This document shows, piece after piece, positions 8,717 to 17,350 of a DNA stretch of 64,000 nt. The number at the start of each line of letters is the position of its first letter. Position 1 is the stretch's first letter. The stretch is from Streptomyces stelliscabiei (GTDB lineage: Bacteria; Actinomycetota; Actinomycetes; Streptomycetales; Streptomycetaceae), in assembly GCF_014873495.1 (NCBI RefSeq), contig NZ_JADBGF010000001.1:3596001-3660000 (forward strand), in the 5' to 3' direction. The notes under the pieces are model-generated. The model was not told the origin of the DNA, did not search any database, and worked only from the letters and a program-made list of their open reading frames with translations. A program made the position numbers and the translations under genes.

Positions 8717-9877
8717 GTGGAACGTCGTACTCTCCTGCGCGCGGCCGTGCTCGGCGGCACATCGACCGCCTTCGGCGGAACCCTCTGGCGCGGCGCCGCG
8801 TACGCCGCGCCCGCCCAGCCCGGCGCGGGCCCGTACGGGGCGCTCGGTTCGGCCGACGCCAACGGCATCAGGCTTCCGGGCGGCTTCACCAGCCGGGTGA
8901 TCGCCCGCTCCGGCCAGACGGTCCCCGGCACGTCGTACACCTGGCACAACGCCCCAGACGGCGGCGCCTGTTACGCGGACGGCAGCGGCTGGATCTACGT
9001 CTCCAACTCCGAGATCAACCCGTCCGGCGGCGCGAGCGCGGTGCGGTTCTCCTCGACGGGCACGGTCACGTCGGCGTACCGCGTCCTGTCCGGCACCCGG
9101 CAGAACTGCGCCGGCGGCAGGACCCCGTGGAACACCTGGCTGTCCTGCGAGGAGGTCGACCGCGGCTACGTCTACGAGACCGACCCGTGGGGCGTGAACA
9201 CCGCGGTCCGCCGGGACGCGATGGGCCGCTTCAAGCACGAGGCGGCGGCCGCCGATCCGGTCCGCCGGGTGGTCTATCTGACGGAGGACGAGACGAACGG
9301 CCGCTTCTACCGCTTCGTCCCCACGACCTGGGGCGACCTGTCCGCCGGCACCCTCCAGGTCATGGTCGCGGGCACCGCCGCCTCCGGCTCCTACACCTGG
9401 GCGAACGTCCCCGACCCGGACGGCTCCCCGACGAGCACGCGCACCCAGGTCTCGGGTTCGAAGTCCTTCAACGGGGGCGAGGGCTGCCACTACGCCGACG
9501 ACACGGTCTGGTTCACCACCAAGGGCGACAACCGTGTCTGGCAGCTCAACCTCGCGACCAACACCTACGAGTTGGCGTACGACGACTCCCTGGTCACCTC
9601 CGGCACGGCTCCCCTCACCGGCGTCGACAACATCACCGGGACCTCCTCCGGCGACCTCTACGTCGCCGAGGACGGCGGCACCATGGAGATCTGCCTCATC
9701 ACCCCGGACGACACCGTCGCCCCCTTCCTCCGCGTCGACGGCCAGTCCGCCTCCGAGATCACCGGCCCCGCCTTCTCCCCCGACGGCCGCCGCCTCTACT
9801 TCTCCAGCCAGCGCGGCACGAGCGGCAGTTCGTCCGGCGGCATCACGTACGAGGTGACGGGCCCGTTCCGCACCTGA
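8717..9877 (+). CDS. PhoX-family (DUF839) phosphatase, Tat-type signal
   Basis: A 386-residue predicted exported phosphatase. The chosen GTG at 8717 (ribosome site GGAG a few bases upstream) gives an N-terminus MERRTLLRAAVLGG, a twin-arginine-like signal with cleavage likely after AYA near residue 33. Motifs typical of the PhoX/DUF839 fold include WNTWLSCEE near 140, the M-G-R-F-K-H-E segment near 175, and VVYLTEDE near 190. PhoX enzymes are calcium/iron-dependent alkaline phosphatases. I saw no convincing pair of PHO-box repeats upstream, so PhoP control is not shown. Exact substrate is unproven. Confidence 0.82.
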   Translation: MERRTLLRAAVLGGTSTAFGGTLWRGAAYAAPAQPGAGPYGALGSADANGIRLPGGFTSRVIARSGQTVPGTSYTWHNAPDGGACYADGSGWIYVSNSEINPSGGASAVRFSSTGTVTSAYRVLSGTRQNCAGGRTPWNTWLSCEEVDRGYVYETDPWGVNTAVRRDAMGRFKHEAAAADPVRRVVYLTEDETNGRFYRFVPTTWGDLSAGTLQVMVAGTAASGSYTWANVPDPDGSPTSTRTQVSGSKSFNGGEGCHYADDTVWFTTKGDNRVWQLNLATNTYELAYDDSLVTSGTAPLTGVDNITGTSSGDLYVAEDGGTMEICLITPDDTVAPFLRVDGQSASEITGPAFSPDGRRLYFSSQRGTSGSSSGGITYEVTGPFRT

Positions 9878-9929
9878 TAATAAATCCCTACAACCGCACG
9901 CACCCATTCATCAAAAACCCATGAATGAC

Positions 9930-9998
9930 CATCCCAGAAGTATTCGAACTCATCATCAGGCAAAACTCGTTCGAATTCTCTTCTGCTAGGTTCGGCGC
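9930..9998 (+). promoter_or_regulatory. AT-rich promoter region of the glycosyltransferase gene
   Basis: The gap 9878-9998 is far richer in A/T than its surroundings. Two TTCGAA palindromes (about 9933 and 9970) flank the stretch. A -10-like TAGGTT lies at 9987-9992, six bases before the GTG at 9999, so a leaderless transcript is possible. No Shine-Dalgarno sequence is visible. The repeated TTCGAA could be an operator; this is inference. Confidence 0.4.
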
Positions 9999-11357
9999 GT
10001 GGTCATGCCCAAAGAATCGGGGCCGGAGAGCCTCGGAGTCGGCGCTCGCCCGCGCAAGGTTCTCCTGGCGGCATGCGGTACTCGCGGGGACGTACAACCC
10101 TTTCTCGCATTGGCCGTGGCGCTGCGTCGCCACGGCCATCACCCGTTATTGGCCGCCCCCTCCTCATACGCGTCCGAAGCCGCCGCGTACGGAGTCGATT
10201 TCGCCGCGATCGACGACGGCCCCACCAGAATCCTCGACGAGACGCCCACCCGCAGGGTCATCGACGACGGCCTGACGGGGGTACGCGGCAAAGTCGCGGC
10301 CGCCCGGACCGTCGCCCGCCTCAAACGCCTGCTCATCACTCCGCTGCGGGACGTGGCGGCCATCGCCCACGACCACGGCGACCTGGCGGCGGTGGTCCAT
10401 TCGGCGGCGCTCCCCGCCCAGCACGTGGCCGACATACTGGACGTACCCGCCGTGGTCGTGGCGCTGCAGCCCGGCTGGATCCCCACCGACACCTTCCCCT
10501 GCCCGCTGCTGCCGCTCCCCCGCGTGCCGCGCCTGCTCAACCGGAGCACGTACGCCGTGGTCGTGGCGGCCCAGCGGTCCCGCGAGGTGGAACGCTGGCG
10601 AACCACCGAACTGGGCCTGCCCCCAAGCCGCCACGGTGCCCGGCGGTGGCTGCGGGACCCCGAGGGCAGGCGGCGCCCGGTCCTGCAGTCGTTCAGCCGG
10701 CACGTCACACCGGTCGACCCAGCCTGGGGCGACTCCGTGCGCACCACGGGTTTCTGGTACCTGCCCGCCCGCCCCGACTGGACGCCCCCCAGGGAGCTGG
10801 CCCGCTTCCTCGACGAGGGGCCGCCCCCGGTCTACATCGGCTTCGGCAGCATGACCGGCACCCGCGCCGACCGCAACCACGCGCTGGTCACCGAGGCGAT
10901 CCGCCTGACCGGCGTCCGCGCGGTGGTCGCGACGGGCTGGGGCGGCATCGGCGCGGCGGCGGGCCCGTCCGCCTCCCCGGCCACGACCGGCTCCCCGTCA
11001 CCGAACATCCTGACGATCGACCAGGCCCCGCACGACTGGCTCTTCCCCCGTACGGCCGCGGTCGTCCACCACGGCGGCCCCGGCACCGTCGGCGCCGCCC
11101 TGGCCGCGGGCCGACCTCAGGTCCTGTGCCCCCACATGGGCGACCAGACGCACTGGTCCGCCCGTATGCGGGCACTGGGCGTGGCTCCCGCCCCCCTCGC
11201 CGCCCGCACCCTCACGGCACACGGACTCGCGGAAGCGATCAGTACGGCGGTGACGGACCGGCACCTGCGACACCGGGCCGGTGAGATCGCCCCTCTCGTC
11301 CGGTCCGAGAACGGTGTCGACGCAGCGGTGAATTCCCTCTGCGCCCTTCTCACTTGA
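9999..11357 (+). CDS. GT1-family (UDP-)glycosyltransferase
   Basis: A ~452-residue glycosyltransferase of the GT1/MGT type (sterol, macrolide and glycolipid glucosyltransferases). The N-terminal acceptor half starts with GTRGDVQPFLALA, as in ATP/sterol-glucosyltransferase-like enzymes. The C-terminal half carries the nucleotide-sugar signature HHGGPGTVGAALAAG, followed by QVLCPHMGDQ. The start is GTG 9999 or ATG 10005; neither has a clear ribosome site, and a -10 element just upstream allows leaderless translation. The next gene, a condensation-domain acyltransferase, starts about 110 bp later on the same strand, so a glycosylated and acylated lipid or metabolite is a reasonable inference. 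Acceptor and sugar are unknown. Confidence 0.85.
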   Translation: MVMPKESGPESLGVGARPRKVLLAACGTRGDVQPFLALAVALRRHGHHPLLAAPSSYASEAAAYGVDFAAIDDGPTRILDETPTRRVIDDGLTGVRGKVAAARTVARLKRLLITPLRDVAAIAHDHGDLAAVVHSAALPAQHVADILDVPAVVVALQPGWIPTDTFPCPLLPLPRVPRLLNRSTYAVVVAAQRSREVERWRTTELGLPPSRHGARRWLRDPEGRRRPVLQSFSRHVTPVDPAWGDSVRTTGFWYLPARPDWTPPRELARFLDEGPPPVYIGFGSMTGTRADRNHALVTEAIRLTGVRAVVATGWGGIGAAAGPSASPATTGSPSPNILTIDQAPHDWLFPRTAAVVHHGGPGTVGAALAAGRPQVLCPHMGDQTHWSARMRALGVAPAPLAARTLTAHGLAEAISTAVTDRHLRHRAGEIAPLVRSENGVDAAVNSLCALLT

Positions 11358-11467
11358 TCAATTCAATATCCCCGGGGAATCCCCTGACTCCCCCTCCCGA
11401 CTCCCGTCTCCGGAATCCGTCTCCCGAATCCCGACTTTTCCCCACGTCACGAACAGAGAGCCCCCGA

Positions 11468-12973
11468 GTGCTGCAGATTCCTTTCTCCGACGCCGACATC
11501 GAACCTGGGACCGTCATCTCCTGGTCCTTGCGCATGGAGCATTCCCCTCGGGACGGGAAGGATTCCTCTCCCGAATCGGCCTCGTCCCCGCTCAAGTCAG
11601 CGTCCTTCAATCAGGACAAGCACCACTCGTCCTCCGAGGCGACGCGGAGCACGAGCGACGGAATCGCCAGCTCGATCACGGTGACCTTCGAGATCGCGGG
11701 CCCGCTGGACCTCGGGGCTCTCGAATCGGCGCTCCTGCTCCTCGTACGACGGCACGAGGTGCTCCGCAGCGAGTTCCGGCGCCTGGCCGGTGACCTGAAC
11801 TGCACGGCGCTGGCTGCCGAGTCCATCGTCCTGGAGGCGGAGGAGGTCGGTCGCTTCCACAGCGGTGACGACCTGCACACCCACCTCGACAAGACGTTCA
11901 AGAGCATCGACACGCTGTCCTGGCCGCTGTTCCTCATGGGCGCGGTGGTCCGGGAGGCGAGCGCCACGGTCTACCTCTGCTTCGACCACATCGTGTGCGA
12001 CGGCCTGTCCATGCCCGTCGTCGTGAACGAGCTCCAGTCCGCGTACGCCGACCTCGTGGCCGAACGGAACCCGCAACTCCCCGCCGCAGGAAGCTACTTG
12101 ACCTTCGGCGACGACCAGCGTCACCGCTATGCCTCCCTCGGCGCCGACGACGAGCGTCTGACGTACTGGAAGGACTTCATCCGCGGGAACGGCGGCTTCT
12201 TCCCCCGGTTCCCCTTCGACCTGGGCGTGCCGGGAGACCAGCTGTACCCCCTGGTGAACCGGGCCCTCCCGCTCCTGGACACCCCTGGCACCGATGCGCT
12301 CGCGGCGGGCGCCCGCGCAGCGGGGGGCAGCGTCTTCACGGCCGTACTGGCGGCCGCGGCGACGGCTCAGCACCGCCTCGGAGGGCCGGGGGTCTACCGG
12401 GGCCTGCTCCCCATCAGCGAGCGTGCGGACGAGGACGGCGGGGCCGCGGGAGGGTCGCCGAATCCATGGCAGCACTCCATCGGCTGGTTCGTGAACACGA
12501 TGCCGATCGAGTTCCGGGTGGGTGAGGGCAGCAGCGACCACGCGGCCACGATCGCGCGGGCCCGCACGGCGTACGGCGAGCTGCAGCGGCACGCCGGCAT
12601 CCCCTTCGTACGGGCGTGGGAACTACTGGCCCCCGAGTCCTTCACCCTCCACCACTGGCCGTTCCCGGTGAACTTCTTCTCCTACATCGACTTCCGCAGG
12701 ACCCCCGGCGGCCACCGACACCCGCTCTGGAAGCCGATGTTGCACGTCTGGGCCGCCCGGGGCAACGGCATCAGCCACTGGTTCCACCGCACCGCCACGG
12801 GCCTTCACGTCAACATGCTGCACGTCGACACCCCCCAAGCACATGAGATCAGCGACGCCCTGCACGAGGAACTCGTACGGGTCCTGCTGGAGGTCGGGGG
12901 CGAGCGCGGCGCGGGCCGTCGGCCGGTGTCCATCCCCAGGCCGACCCGGCCGGCGACGACCGTGAGGAGCTGA
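11468..12973 (+). CDS. Stand-alone condensation-domain / Pap-like acyltransferase
   Basis: About 501 residues with the fold of NRPS condensation domains and polyketide-associated (Pap) acyltransferases, which move acyl groups onto alcohols or amines. The start was set at GTG 11468 (AGAG upstream) because the product then begins like Pap proteins, with PGTVISW near residue 13. An upstream in-frame TTG at 11354 overlapping the previous stop would add an uncharacteristic Pro/Ser-rich leader. The active-site HHxxxDG motif reads DHIVCDG near 172-178: the catalytic second His and the DG are kept, the first His is Asp. No adenylation or carrier domain follows. Paired with the glycosyltransferase upstream. 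Confidence 0.78.
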   Translation: MLQIPFSDADIEPGTVISWSLRMEHSPRDGKDSSPESASSPLKSASFNQDKHHSSSEATRSTSDGIASSITVTFEIAGPLDLGALESALLLLVRRHEVLRSEFRRLAGDLNCTALAAESIVLEAEEVGRFHSGDDLHTHLDKTFKSIDTLSWPLFLMGAVVREASATVYLCFDHIVCDGLSMPVVVNELQSAYADLVAERNPQLPAAGSYLTFGDDQRHRYASLGADDERLTYWKDFIRGNGGFFPRFPFDLGVPGDQLYPLVNRALPLLDTPGTDALAAGARAAGGSVFTAVLAAAATAQHRLGGPGVYRGLLPISERADEDGGAAGGSPNPWQHSIGWFVNTMPIEFRVGEGSSDHAATIARARTAYGELQRHAGIPFVRAWELLAPESFTLHHWPFPVNFFSYIDFRRTPGGHRHPLWKPMLHVWAARGNGISHWFHRTATGLHVNMLHVDTPQAHEISDALHEELVRVLLEVGGERGAGRRPVSIPRPTRPATTVRS

Positions 12974-13109
12974 CCCGGGCGGCGGGGGCCGCGAGTGCGG
13001 CGGGGGGCGGCGGCGGCCAGGGCGGCGGCGGGCGGCCAGGGCGGCGGGGGGCGGCCCCCAAGCCCCCGCCCGTCACCCGTCACCCGTCACCCGTCACCCG
13101 TCACCCGGC
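12974..13109. repeat. GC-only tandem repeats, including (CCCGTCA)x5
   Basis: The gap downstream of the acyltransferase holds a GGCGGC-rich stretch with two near copies of GGCGGCCAGGGCGGCGG, then five exact tandem copies of the heptamer CCCGTCA (13069-13103). The array ends six bases before the stop codon of the convergent small gene. It looks like replication-slippage sequence; a role as part of a terminator is possible but not shown. Confidence 0.75.
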
Positions 13110-13463
13110 TCATCGGAACTCGTGCACGACCTCGATCTCGCCCACGATGTGCGCGTTGAACTCCTCCAGTTCCTCCGCCGGGACCCACAGTTCGAGGATC
13201 GTCTCCCCGCCGGCCCGCTGTACCGGATACCGCCGCAGGAACTCCGTCCCGACCTCGAACCGCGTGACGTATCCCGCCCCGTCGTGCTTCACGTTCCAGT
13301 CCCGCGCGATCTTCACCGCGTACGCCTCGTCGAGGACCGGATAGAAGATCGGCTGCTCGGGAAGCCGGGGCGGCCAGGCCCGCCACCCCGTCTCCCGCAC
13401 CAACTCCAACTCCACGGGCCCGGTGGGCCGCCACAGGGTGGTCGTCTCTCGCTGCGTACGCAC
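13110..13463 (-). CDS. Small conserved protein annotated in relatives as ADP-ribosylation/crystallin J1
   Basis: About 117 residues. The GTG at 13463 was chosen because it gives the N-terminus VRTQRETTTLWRPTGP, matching the start of many actinobacterial homologues (TTTLWRPTGP..E..L), rather than the longer in-frame extension. Conserved features are WRAWPPRLPEQPIFYPVL and a C-terminal EFNAHIVG followed by an acidic end. These proteins carry the name 'ADP-ribosylation/crystallin J1' in databases, but they are too short for an ADP-ribosylglycohydrolase and no function is established. Single gene, upstream of the ABC permease stop and separated from it by a strong hairpin. Confidence 0.8.
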   Translation of the reverse strand: MRTQRETTTLWRPTGPVELELVRETGWRAWPPRLPEQPIFYPVLDEAYAVKIARDWNVKHDGAGYVTRFEVGTEFLRRYPVQRAGGETILELWVPAEELEEFNAHIVGEIEVVHEFR

Positions 13464-13565
13464 GGGCTCGGTTCGCTCTCCGGACACACGGCGACCGCGG
13501 GTTCGGCCGGCCGGGGCCCGACGGTATCCAGAGACTCGGCGCCCGGGCCACAGGGTTTGTCCGAC

Positions 13566-13607
13566 GCGGAAGGGGCGGCGCCCCACACGGGGTGCTGCCC
13601 CTTCCGC
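13566..13607 (-). terminator. Rho-independent-type hairpin after the ABC permease
   Basis: A 19-base stem (GCGGAAGGGGCGGCGCCCC against its complement) with two G.U wobble pairs and a 4-base ACAC loop. It lies 17 bp beyond the stop of the leftward ABC permease gene. No long T-tract follows, as is usual for Streptomyces terminators. Confidence 0.75.
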
Positions 13608-13623
13608 ACTACCGCCGCGCCGC

Positions 13624-15924
13624 TCAGTCCCGTCGGATCAGCTCCGGGTCGATCCGTCGCCCGACGAGAGGCAGCGCCCCGGCAGCGGCCACCACCACCG
13701 CCCCGACCGCGCAGGCCAGCAGCAGCGGAACCCCGGCACCGTCCCAGTAGATGGCCCCGCCCCCGGTCACGAGATAGCTGGACTCGGCGAGCTTGCCCAG
13801 CACCACGGCCAGAGCGAGACCGACGGCCAAGGGAACGACCACCTGGGCGACCTGGACGGTGCGCAGGGTGCGCGGCCGGGCACCGAGCAGCGACAGCGCG
13901 GTGACCTGGGGCTTCCGCTCCACGGCACGGTCCGTAGCGGCCACCAGGTAGGCGGCGACCCCGATGATCAGCCCCAGGACCATACCGATGCCCAGAAGAC
14001 TCTTCACCACGGTGATCTGCTGAAGAGAGGTGACGACGACACCCGGCGTCCCGACCTCCGTGGTCGGGTCCACACCCCCGATCCCGTCGAGGACCGCACG
14101 GACGGTTTCGGGGGCGGAGCTGCTGAGGAGGGTGAGGGTGGCGACGTCTGGGCGGTGGCCAGCGGGGATCGCGGATGGGGGGAGCAGGACGGAACCGCTG
14201 TGGAAGACCGGGATGTCGATGTCGTCGCTGAACCGAAGCACCTCGCGCGGCACCTTCACTTCCATGGCACGCCGTTGCCCTTCGTGCCGCAGGTCGAAGG
14301 AGAAGCTGGTTCCTGGCTTCTGGACCTCGTCCTGGAGCTGGGCCGGGTCCCACAGCCGCATCGGGCGACCGTCCACGCATCCATCAGCCTTCGCCACCAT
14401 CGCACGCACCTGAGCGCAGGTGGCGACCACCGCTTCGAGCCTTGGAGCCCATCGATCGGCATCGGAAGGGGCCCGTGACAGCATCACGACCACGTGGCCA
14501 CGGACACCCTTCACCTCTTCCCAGGCTTTCTGCCGGTCTGCCGAGGTCCCCGCGAGGGAGATGTCGTACGTCTGGACGGAGGACGTGTTCTTGGAGACCT
14601 GATCCAGCTCGATCAGCACGCCCTGCACCAACGACGCCACGAAGACCAGGATCACCAGTCCGGTCGCCACCCGCAGCGCGCCACCGGGTTCGGTCTCGTT
14701 GCGGCGCATGGCGAGCCCGAGGGAGACCGAGCGGGTGGAGGCGGCCACCTTCTGGGCGAGGGTGCGTGAGAAGACCGGCAGGAGCATCACGAGGCCGAGG
14801 CCGACCAAAACGACGGCGAGGGGCATGAGGATCGACGAGAGTGCGGTGTCCCTGGGCGGGTGCCCCGTGGCACCTGCCACGCAGTACCCGGCCACGATGC
14901 CCAGCCCTGGCACGAGTGGCAGCAGACCCCACTTACCCGGCGGCTTCTCCACGGCGCTGCGCCGCACCGCCAGCGGATTCGCCGCGGCTTTGCTGGCGCT
15001 TGCACGGCCCACGAACCAGGCGAGCGCCGGGCAGCCGACCAGGCAGACGAGAGCTGTGGACAGGGACAGCGCACCGTCGGAGGGGTACCACTTGAAACCG
15101 GGCAGACCGACTCGCGAGACGAGTTGATTGACGATCGAGTAAGCGCCCAGGCCCAGCACGGCACCGAGCAACGCGGCAGCGACGGTCTCGGCCGCATTGA
15201 CTCTCTGCGTGCCCTTCCTGCTCAGGCCCAGCAGTCGCAAGGCAGCCAGCCGTCGGACCCGGGCAGCCGCCGAGAGCCGGGCGCAGACGGAGAGGAACAC
15301 AGCGAGAGGGAGCAGTACGACGCCGGCAAGGGTGAAGCGCACGATGTCTAGCGTCGAGGGTTCCACCGTGGGAATGTCGGGGTAGCTCTTGCCGAACGTC
15401 GTCACACGCCGGCCACCGCCATCGAGTTCGTCCACATCGACGCCCACGTACGCGTACAGCTCGTCCGGGTGCGCCAGTCCTTGGGCGCTGATGGTCCCCA
15501 CGTACGCACCCGGCAGGAGCTGGCCCAGGGCGGGTTCCCTCTGCAGCTCTTCGCGCAATCGGGGAGACACGAACAACTCGCCTGGGGCGGGGGTTTCGGG
15601 AAGACCGGGGGGAGGCTCGATGCGCTTGGTGCCTGCGGCAAGAAAGACTCGGGTGAGGGGTTCTCCACCGTAGGGGTCTCTCCTGGTGAGTTCGAACGCG
15701 TCTCCTCCGGAGACAACGCATTTCGGTCTGCTCACCTCCCGGATGCAGTCCGGGGCACGATCCGCTTTGCGGCTGTCCTGCGCGTCCAGGATCCCCGGAA
15801 TCGCAAGGACGACAGCCAGGCAGCACACCCCGATGGCGCTCCCCCCGACCATGAGCAGAAATCGCACACGGCTGCCACGTCCGGCCCCCAGTAACAGCCT
15901 GAGTCCTAGTAGGAGTTCCTTCAC
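13624..15924 (-). CDS. ABC transporter permease, FtsX/MacB type
   Basis: About 766 residues. The GTG at 15924 was chosen because GGGAGG lies just upstream and the codon overlaps the ATPase stop (GTGA at 15921-15924). One N-terminal helix (FLLMVGGSAIGVCCLAVV, about residues 22-45) is followed by a large extracytoplasmic domain and two groups of FtsX-like membrane helices (about 215-400 and 640-760). The duplicated layout is that of MacB-like permeases that export lipoproteins, peptides or drugs, or act mechanically. Its ATPase is encoded immediately upstream, and a small secreted protein precedes both genes and could be a substrate or partner. Confidence 0.87.
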   Translation of the reverse strand: MKELLLGLRLLLGAGRGSRVRFLLMVGGSAIGVCCLAVVLAIPGILDAQDSRKADRAPDCIREVSRPKCVVSGGDAFELTRRDPYGGEPLTRVFLAAGTKRIEPPPGLPETPAPGELFVSPRLREELQREPALGQLLPGAYVGTISAQGLAHPDELYAYVGVDVDELDGGGRRVTTFGKSYPDIPTVEPSTLDIVRFTLAGVVLLPLAVFLSVCARLSAAARVRRLAALRLLGLSRKGTQRVNAAETVAAALLGAVLGLGAYSIVNQLVSRVGLPGFKWYPSDGALSLSTALVCLVGCPALAWFVGRASASKAAANPLAVRRSAVEKPPGKWGLLPLVPGLGIVAGYCVAGATGHPPRDTALSSILMPLAVVLVGLGLVMLLPVFSRTLAQKVAASTRSVSLGLAMRRNETEPGGALRVATGLVILVFVASLVQGVLIELDQVSKNTSSVQTYDISLAGTSADRQKAWEEVKGVRGHVVVMLSRAPSDADRWAPRLEAVVATCAQVRAMVAKADGCVDGRPMRLWDPAQLQDEVQKPGTSFSFDLRHEGQRRAMEVKVPREVLRFSDDIDIPVFHSGSVLLPPSAIPAGHRPDVATLTLLSSSAPETVRAVLDGIGGVDPTTEVGTPGVVVTSLQQITVVKSLLGIGMVLGLIIGVAAYLVAATDRAVERKPQVTALSLLGARPRTLRTVQVAQVVVPLAVGLALAVVLGKLAESSYLVTGGGAIYWDGAGVPLLLACAVGAVVVAAAGALPLVGRRIDPELIRRD

Positions 15925-16679
15925 GACACCTCCCGTACCTCGGCCGCGAGGATGCCGTCGCACATGGTGAACCGGATGTCTGCCTGTCCCGCTACCTGAG
16001 CATCGTGCGTCACGAGCACCACGGCCGTCCCCTGGGAACGGGCGAGAGTCAGGAACTCCTCCAGTACGGCAGCGGCGTTGGAGGTGTCGAGCGATCCGGT
16101 CGGCTCGTCGGCGAAGACCACTGCGGGCCGGTGCACCAACGCCCGGGCCACCGCGACCCGCTGGCTCTGACCGCCGGAGATCTGTGAAGGGCGTCGCTCA
16201 CGCAGGTCTGTGAGACCGAGCCGTTCCAGCACCTCTCCGGCTGCGGCGAGCGCCTCTTTCTTGCGTTGTCCAGCGAGCCTCAGTGGAAGGGCGGTGTTCT
16301 CCTCCACCGTCAGCTCCGGGAGCAGTTCGCCGTACTGGAAGACGAACCCGAACTTTTCCCTGCGCAGCTCACTGAGCTCCTCGTCGTCGAGTTCAGCCAG
16401 CCGACGACCTTCGAACCGAACCTCGCCGCGAGCGACCGGCAGCACACCGGCCAGGCAATACAGGAGAGACGACTTACCGGAACCACTCTGGCCGGTGATC
16501 GCCACGACCTCGCCCCGGCGCAGGGAAATCTCCGCGTTCCGGACGGCAGGAGTCTGACCGTAGAGAAGGTCGACCCCCTTGGCGGAAAGGACTTCTGATG
16601 TATCGATCTCGTTCCCCCAGGAAGAGCACGAGCCCAGGCGGGAGCGCCTGGGCTGTGGGTACGGGAATGACTCAGTCAC
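15921..16679 (-). CDS. ABC transporter ATP-binding protein (MacB/LolD type)
   Basis: ATPase of the FtsX-type exporter, about 252 residues from GTG 16679. Walker A GQSGSGKSS, the ABC signature ISGGQSQRVAVARAL, Walker B VVFADEPTGSLD and a switch His (VLVTHD) are all visible. The start is doubtful. Homology begins around SEVLSAKGVDLLYG, but no ATG, GTG or TTG exists in frame between there and GTG 16679, which overlaps the end of the secreted-protein gene and lies before a perfect hairpin. Either translation is coupled through that hairpin or a rare start (ATC 16607 after GGGGGAACGAG) is used. Confidence 0.88.
   Translation of the reverse strand: MTESFPYPQPRRSRLGSCSSWGNEIDTSEVLSAKGVDLLYGQTPAVRNAEISLRRGEVVAITGQSGSGKSSLLYCLAGVLPVARGEVRFEGRRLAELDDEELSELRREKFGFVFQYGELLPELTVEENTALPLRLAGQRKKEALAAAGEVLERLGLTDLRERRPSQISGGQSQRVAVARALVHRPAVVFADEPTGSLDTSNAAAVLEEFLTLARSQGTAVVLVTHDAQVAGQADIRFTMCDGILAAEVREVS
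16631..16654 (-). terminator. Perfect 10-bp hairpin between the secreted-protein gene and the ABC ATPase
   Basis: AGCCCAGGCG-GGAG-CGCCTGGGCT: a perfect 10-bp stem with a 4-base loop, 18 bp past the stop of the leftward secreted-protein gene. It lies inside the longest version of the ATPase ORF. It may terminate or attenuate transcription before the ABC genes. Confidence 0.65.
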
Positions 16680-17091
16680 GAAGGAACTGGAAGTCCACGG
16701 CCGGCGAACAGTTGTCTGGGCGCAGAGATCCACGGTCCCGGCACACTCGCATGCTCGCGTCGTCCGTGTACCGCTGAGCCCCACTCCAGTCCGAGTGGTT
16801 CAAGCGGACCGAGCTCCGTTGCCTCCCGTAATACCGGGCCCAGCCGTGCCCTTCGACCCTGACCTGCACGTAGACGTTGTGACCGTCACCGGGCTTGGTG
16901 TCCCGGAGCACCCCGGACCACTCGAAGGCTCCGTGGTTGGTACCTGGGGGGTTGAACTTGTAGCGCCCGGCGAAGAATTCGGCGCCCTTCGTGTCCAGCA
17001 CCGGGATCGCTCCGCGCTGTGCGGCGAGCGCGGCTCCCGCTCCCGTGAGGACCAGTCCTGCAGCCATGATCCCGGCAATCGCCCTCTTCAT
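16672..17091 (-). CDS. Small secreted protein of unknown function
   Basis: A 139-residue protein with a Sec signal peptide: MKRAIAGIMAAGLVLTG, cleavage probably after AALA (residues ~21-24). The ATG at 17091 has GGAGGTGCG immediately upstream, so the longer in-frame extension is rejected. The mature part is beta-rich with VYVQVRVEGHGWARY in the middle and two cysteines near the C-terminus (VCRDRG, NCSPA) that could form a disulfide. I do not recognise a named family. It sits directly upstream of the FtsX-type ABC transporter on the same strand. Confidence 0.8.
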   Translation of the reverse strand: MKRAIAGIMAAGLVLTGAGAALAAQRGAIPVLDTKGAEFFAGRYKFNPPGTNHGAFEWSGVLRDTKPGDGHNVYVQVRVEGHGWARYYGRQRSSVRLNHSDWSGAQRYTDDASMRVCRDRGSLRPDNCSPAVDFQFLRD

Positions 17092-17230
17092 ACGCACCTC
17101 CGCACCGACGGCAGCCCCCATGGCCACCACGAGTCACAGAATGTAACTGCACGAGCACGCAAAGAAACGATCAGTCTACCCAATCACCACCGAATCAGGT
17201 GATCTTGAAGCACGCCCCCGCGCAACCAAA

Positions 17231-17273
17231 AGGGCGGCACCCCCCCGCACGGGATGCCGCCCTCTTCGTGATC
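17231..17273 (-). terminator. Hairpin downstream of ppdK
   Basis: AGGGCGGCA pairs with TGCCGCCCT around a C-rich inner loop that also pairs CCC with GGG. It is placed about 80 bp past the leftward ppdK stop, in the gap before the secreted-protein gene. A likely terminator. Confidence 0.65.
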
Positions 17274-17350
17274 CGGAACCGCCGCCCATCGGTGAGGGTC
17301 GGTCGGGGACGAGCGGTGGTTCCGGGGTCTTGTGCCGTGCCTGTCAGGGA

